DNA from: Mesorhizobium sp. WSM4904
Lineage (GTDB): Bacteria > Pseudomonadota > Alphaproteobacteria > Rhizobiales > Rhizobiaceae
Assembly: GCF_029674545.1 (NCBI RefSeq)
Contig: NZ_CP121354.1
Location: 4,721,001-4,785,000, forward strand
Length of the DNA stretch: 64,000 nt
Direction of reading: 5' to 3'
Positions 62,043 to 64,000 of this stretch are shown one piece after another. The stretch's first letter is position 1. Each line of letters opens with the position of its first letter. The notes under the pieces are model-generated. The model was not told the DNA's origin and did no database searches. It worked only from the letters and a program-made list of their open reading frames with translations. Both the position numbers and the translations under genes were made by a program.

Positions 62043-63503
62043 ATGTTCGAGGCGATAGCGAGTCACTGGTCTACGCTTATTCTTCTCCTGTCGTTGGCTA
62101 TGGCGGCCGTCGGCATCGTCCATGCCATCATGACGAAGGAGGACGTGCGCGCCGCCACCGGTTGGGTCGGCGTGATGCTTTTGTCGCCTTTCCTCGGCGC
62201 CATCATCTATGCCATCGCCGGCATCAACCGCATCCGCCGCGCGACAATCAGCGCCCTGCGGCCCGTCACCGGCGAGGCCGCCGAGGCCAGGCACGACCGC
62301 GACGTGGCTGTGGAAGCGCTGATCGAAGCTCAGTACGGCCAGCGCTTCATCGGGTTGAAGACGCTCGGCGACAGGGTGGCGCGGCGGCCGCTGACTTCGG
62401 GAAACGCGATCGCCGTGCTCGAGACCGGCGACGAGGCCTATGCGGCGATGTGCAAGGCCATCGACGGCGCGCAAAAGAGCGTGCTGCTCGAGACCTATAT
62501 TTTCGACAACGACGCCGTCGGGCAGATGTTCGTCCATTCGCTGGCCGGCGCCGTCAAACGCGGCGTCGCGGTGCGGGTGCTGATCGACGCCGTCGGCGTG
62601 CGCTATTCCGTGCCGAGCATTCTCCACCAGCTCAAGGAAGCCGACGTCGCCGTCGACCTCTTCAACGGCAAGATCGTCATGGGCTTGAGACTTCCCTATG
62701 CCAATCTCAGGACCCACAGGAAGATCCTGGTCGTCGACGGCACGGTGGCGTTCACTGGAGGCATGAACATCCGCAAGGGATTCTCGGCCGAATTCGCTGG
62801 CTCCGACAGCTCCAGGGACACGCATTTCGAGGTCACCGGGCCGGTGGTGGCCGACCTGTTCTCGGTCGCCGCCGAGGACTGGCGCTTCGCCGGCAATGAG
62901 GCGCTGAAGGGCGATATCTGGCCAGTCGAACGCGGCGCGCCGCCGCCCGGCCAGCCGATGCTGGTCAGGGCCGTGGCGACAGGCCCGGATGCCTCGAACG
63001 AAACCAACCACAAATTGCTGATGGGAGCGTTTTCGGTCGCGCGCAAATCGATCCGCATCATGTCGCCCTATTTCCTGCCGGACCGCGAGCTGATCAGCGC
63101 GCTGACCACGGCCGGCCGTCGCGGCGTCGAAATCGACATCGTGGTGCCGGCGGTGAACAACCTTTTCCTGGTCGATCATGCGATGACGGCGCAGTTCGAC
63201 CAAGTGCTGAAGCATTATTGCCGCGTCTGGCGCCACGAAGGCCCGTTCGACCATTCCAAGCTGATGGCCATCGACGGCGTGTGGGCGTATGTCGGCTCGT
63301 CAAACCTCGACGCCCGCTCGCTGAGGCTGAATTTCGAGATCGACATGGAGATCCTGGACGCCAATTTCGCCGCCGAGATCGATGCCCGCATCGGCGCCGC
63401 GATCGCGTCCGCGCAAGAGGTGACACTGCAGACGCTGAAGGCGCGGCCGTTCGTCATTCGCGTTTTCGACCGATTGCTGTGGCTGGGATCGCCCTATCTA
63501 TAG
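62043..63503 (+). CDS. Cardiolipin synthase-type phospholipase D family protein
   Basis: 486 residues. Two N-terminal membrane helices (about 8-30 and 40-60), then two PLD domains with intact HKD motifs: THRKILVVDG (His about 224) and FDHSKLMAIDG (His about 404). The layout is that of bacterial cardiolipin synthase, which condenses two phosphatidylglycerols. A downstream EEP-family gene follows after 24 bases, which is common for this pair in rhizobia. GTCGGGCG before the ATG is a modest ribosome-binding site. Confidence 0.9.
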   Translation: MFEAIASHWSTLILLLSLAMAAVGIVHAIMTKEDVRAATGWVGVMLLSPFLGAIIYAIAGINRIRRATISALRPVTGEAAEARHDRDVAVEALIEAQYGQRFIGLKTLGDRVARRPLTSGNAIAVLETGDEAYAAMCKAIDGAQKSVLLETYIFDNDAVGQMFVHSLAGAVKRGVAVRVLIDAVGVRYSVPSILHQLKEADVAVDLFNGKIVMGLRLPYANLRTHRKILVVDGTVAFTGGMNIRKGFSAEFAGSDSSRDTHFEVTGPVVADLFSVAAEDWRFAGNEALKGDIWPVERGAPPPGQPMLVRAVATGPDASNETNHKLLMGAFSVARKSIRIMSPYFLPDRELISALTTAGRRGVEIDIVVPAVNNLFLVDHAMTAQFDQVLKHYCRVWRHEGPFDHSKLMAIDGVWAYVGSSNLDARSLRLNFEIDMEILDANFAAEIDARIGAAIASAQEVTLQTLKARPFVIRVFDRLLWLGSPYL

Positions 63504-63527
63504 ACGAGGAAGACAAGCAGCAGGCCC

Positions 63528-64000
63528 ATGGAGAGAAACGGACGCAGCCTTCCGGAGACCGTGCTCCTGTCGATCCGCGGCAGAAAGATGCGCAAGGCGA
63601 TGTCGACGCCGCGCAAGCGGATAGAGGGCGCCGAGATGGTGGTCGCCTCCTACAACGTCCATAAATGCATCGGCACCGACCGCAAATTCGACCCCGAACG
63701 GACCGCGCGCGTCATCCGCGAGATCAGTCCTGACGTGATCGCGCTGCAGGAGGCCGACAACCGGTTCGGCGATCGCGCCGGTCTGCTCGACCTCAACCGT
63801 CTCGAAATCGAAACGGGACTGGTGCCGGTGCCGATCAGCGGAAACGGCAAGGCGCATGGCTGGCGCGGCAACGTGCTTCTGTTCAAGCGCGGCACCGTGC
63901 GCGACGTTCACCAGATCAAGCTGCCGGGCCTGGAGCCGCGCGGGGCGCTGATCGCCGAGATCGATCTCGACGAGAACCGGACGCTTCGCGTGATCGCCGC
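63528..64000 (+). CDS. Endonuclease/exonuclease/phosphatase family protein (partial, cut by window end)
   Basis: The 157 complete codons include the EEP signatures VASYNVHKCIG and VIALQEADNR (Asn and Glu metal residues) and WRGNVLLFKRG. Members hydrolyse phosphodiester or phosphomonoester bonds in nucleic acids or lipids. It starts 24 bases after the cardiolipin synthase gene, so a phospholipid-related role is possible. ATG 63528 is used, though MRKAMS 21 codons later is also possible. Confidence 0.87.
   Translation, partial: MERNGRSLPETVLLSIRGRKMRKAMSTPRKRIEGAEMVVASYNVHKCIGTDRKFDPERTARVIREISPDVIALQEADNRFGDRAGLLDLNRLEIETGLVPVPISGNGKAHGWRGNVLLFKRGTVRDVHQIKLPGLEPRGALIAEIDLDENRTLRVIA

Overview
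The window is high-GC chromosomal DNA from an alphaproteobacterium of the Rhizobiales, most likely Mesorhizobium or a close relative. This rests on protein flavour (an EF-P very like the rhizobial form, DUF2093 and DUF4170 proteins beside lpxK-waaA, endonuclease-type MutL, kbl-tdh, hut genes) and on repeated intergenic mosaic palindromes of the rhizobial kind. No rRNA, tRNA, CRISPR array, transposase or phage gene was seen.

Layout. 1-2.8 kb: histidine utilisation (hutI partial, hutF, hutC, with a HutC-type operator between hutI and hutF). 3-6.7 kb: RidA protein, a zinc/manganese-type ABC importer with Zur-like boxes, and a DUF442/TIGR01244 phosphatase-like protein. 7-14.4 kb: tyrosine catabolism (Lrp regulator, hppD, then the operon hmgA - metallo-hydrolase - fumarylacetoacetase - DinB-fold protein, with a divergent MarR gene), interrupted by two toxin-antitoxin modules (Phd/VapC and BrnT/BrnA). 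14.5-17 kb: threonine to glycine (kbl-tdh). 17.3-24 kb: GGDEF-EAL protein, polysaccharide deacetylase, MarR plus membrane protein, OYE-type demethylase, queF. 24-29.7 kb: two paralogous exported proteins, a Tat-type solute-binding protein and a non-pyrrolysine MttB homologue with a divergent LysR gene.

29.7-31.1 kb holds an AT-richer gene for a protein with a diadenylate-cyclase (DAC) domain, head to head with mutL. 33-44.8 kb is mostly housekeeping: DMT permease, LysR gene, and a lipid A/KDO operon (pmbA - cysQ-like - DUF4170 - acyltransferase - waaA - lpxK), then epmA and efp divergently. 44.8-47.7 kb is an AT-rich island: a 41-codon gene for a tiny exported cysteine-containing peptide, directly upstream of an unrecognised multi-spanning membrane protein, beside the stump of an alpha/beta hydrolase gene.

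47.7-64 kb is accessory and stress-related: cupin/LysR, a bacterial phytochelatin-synthase-like protease with a DUF1127 gene, a SARP/TPR regulator, an ArsR-rhodanese repressor with operator and its divergent persulfide-dioxygenase-like/MFS pair, an acyltransferase-3 protein, a beta-propeller/HTH pair, DUF899, AraC/SDR, a cardiolipin-synthase-type PLD protein and an EEP-family nuclease cut by the window end.

Most worth follow-up: the DAC-domain gene; the peptide/membrane-protein island; the DinB-fold protein standing where a maleylacetoacetate isomerase is expected; and the Zur-like box in rare codons inside the metal-binding-protein gene. All assignments come from reading the sequence and translations; no database search was run.
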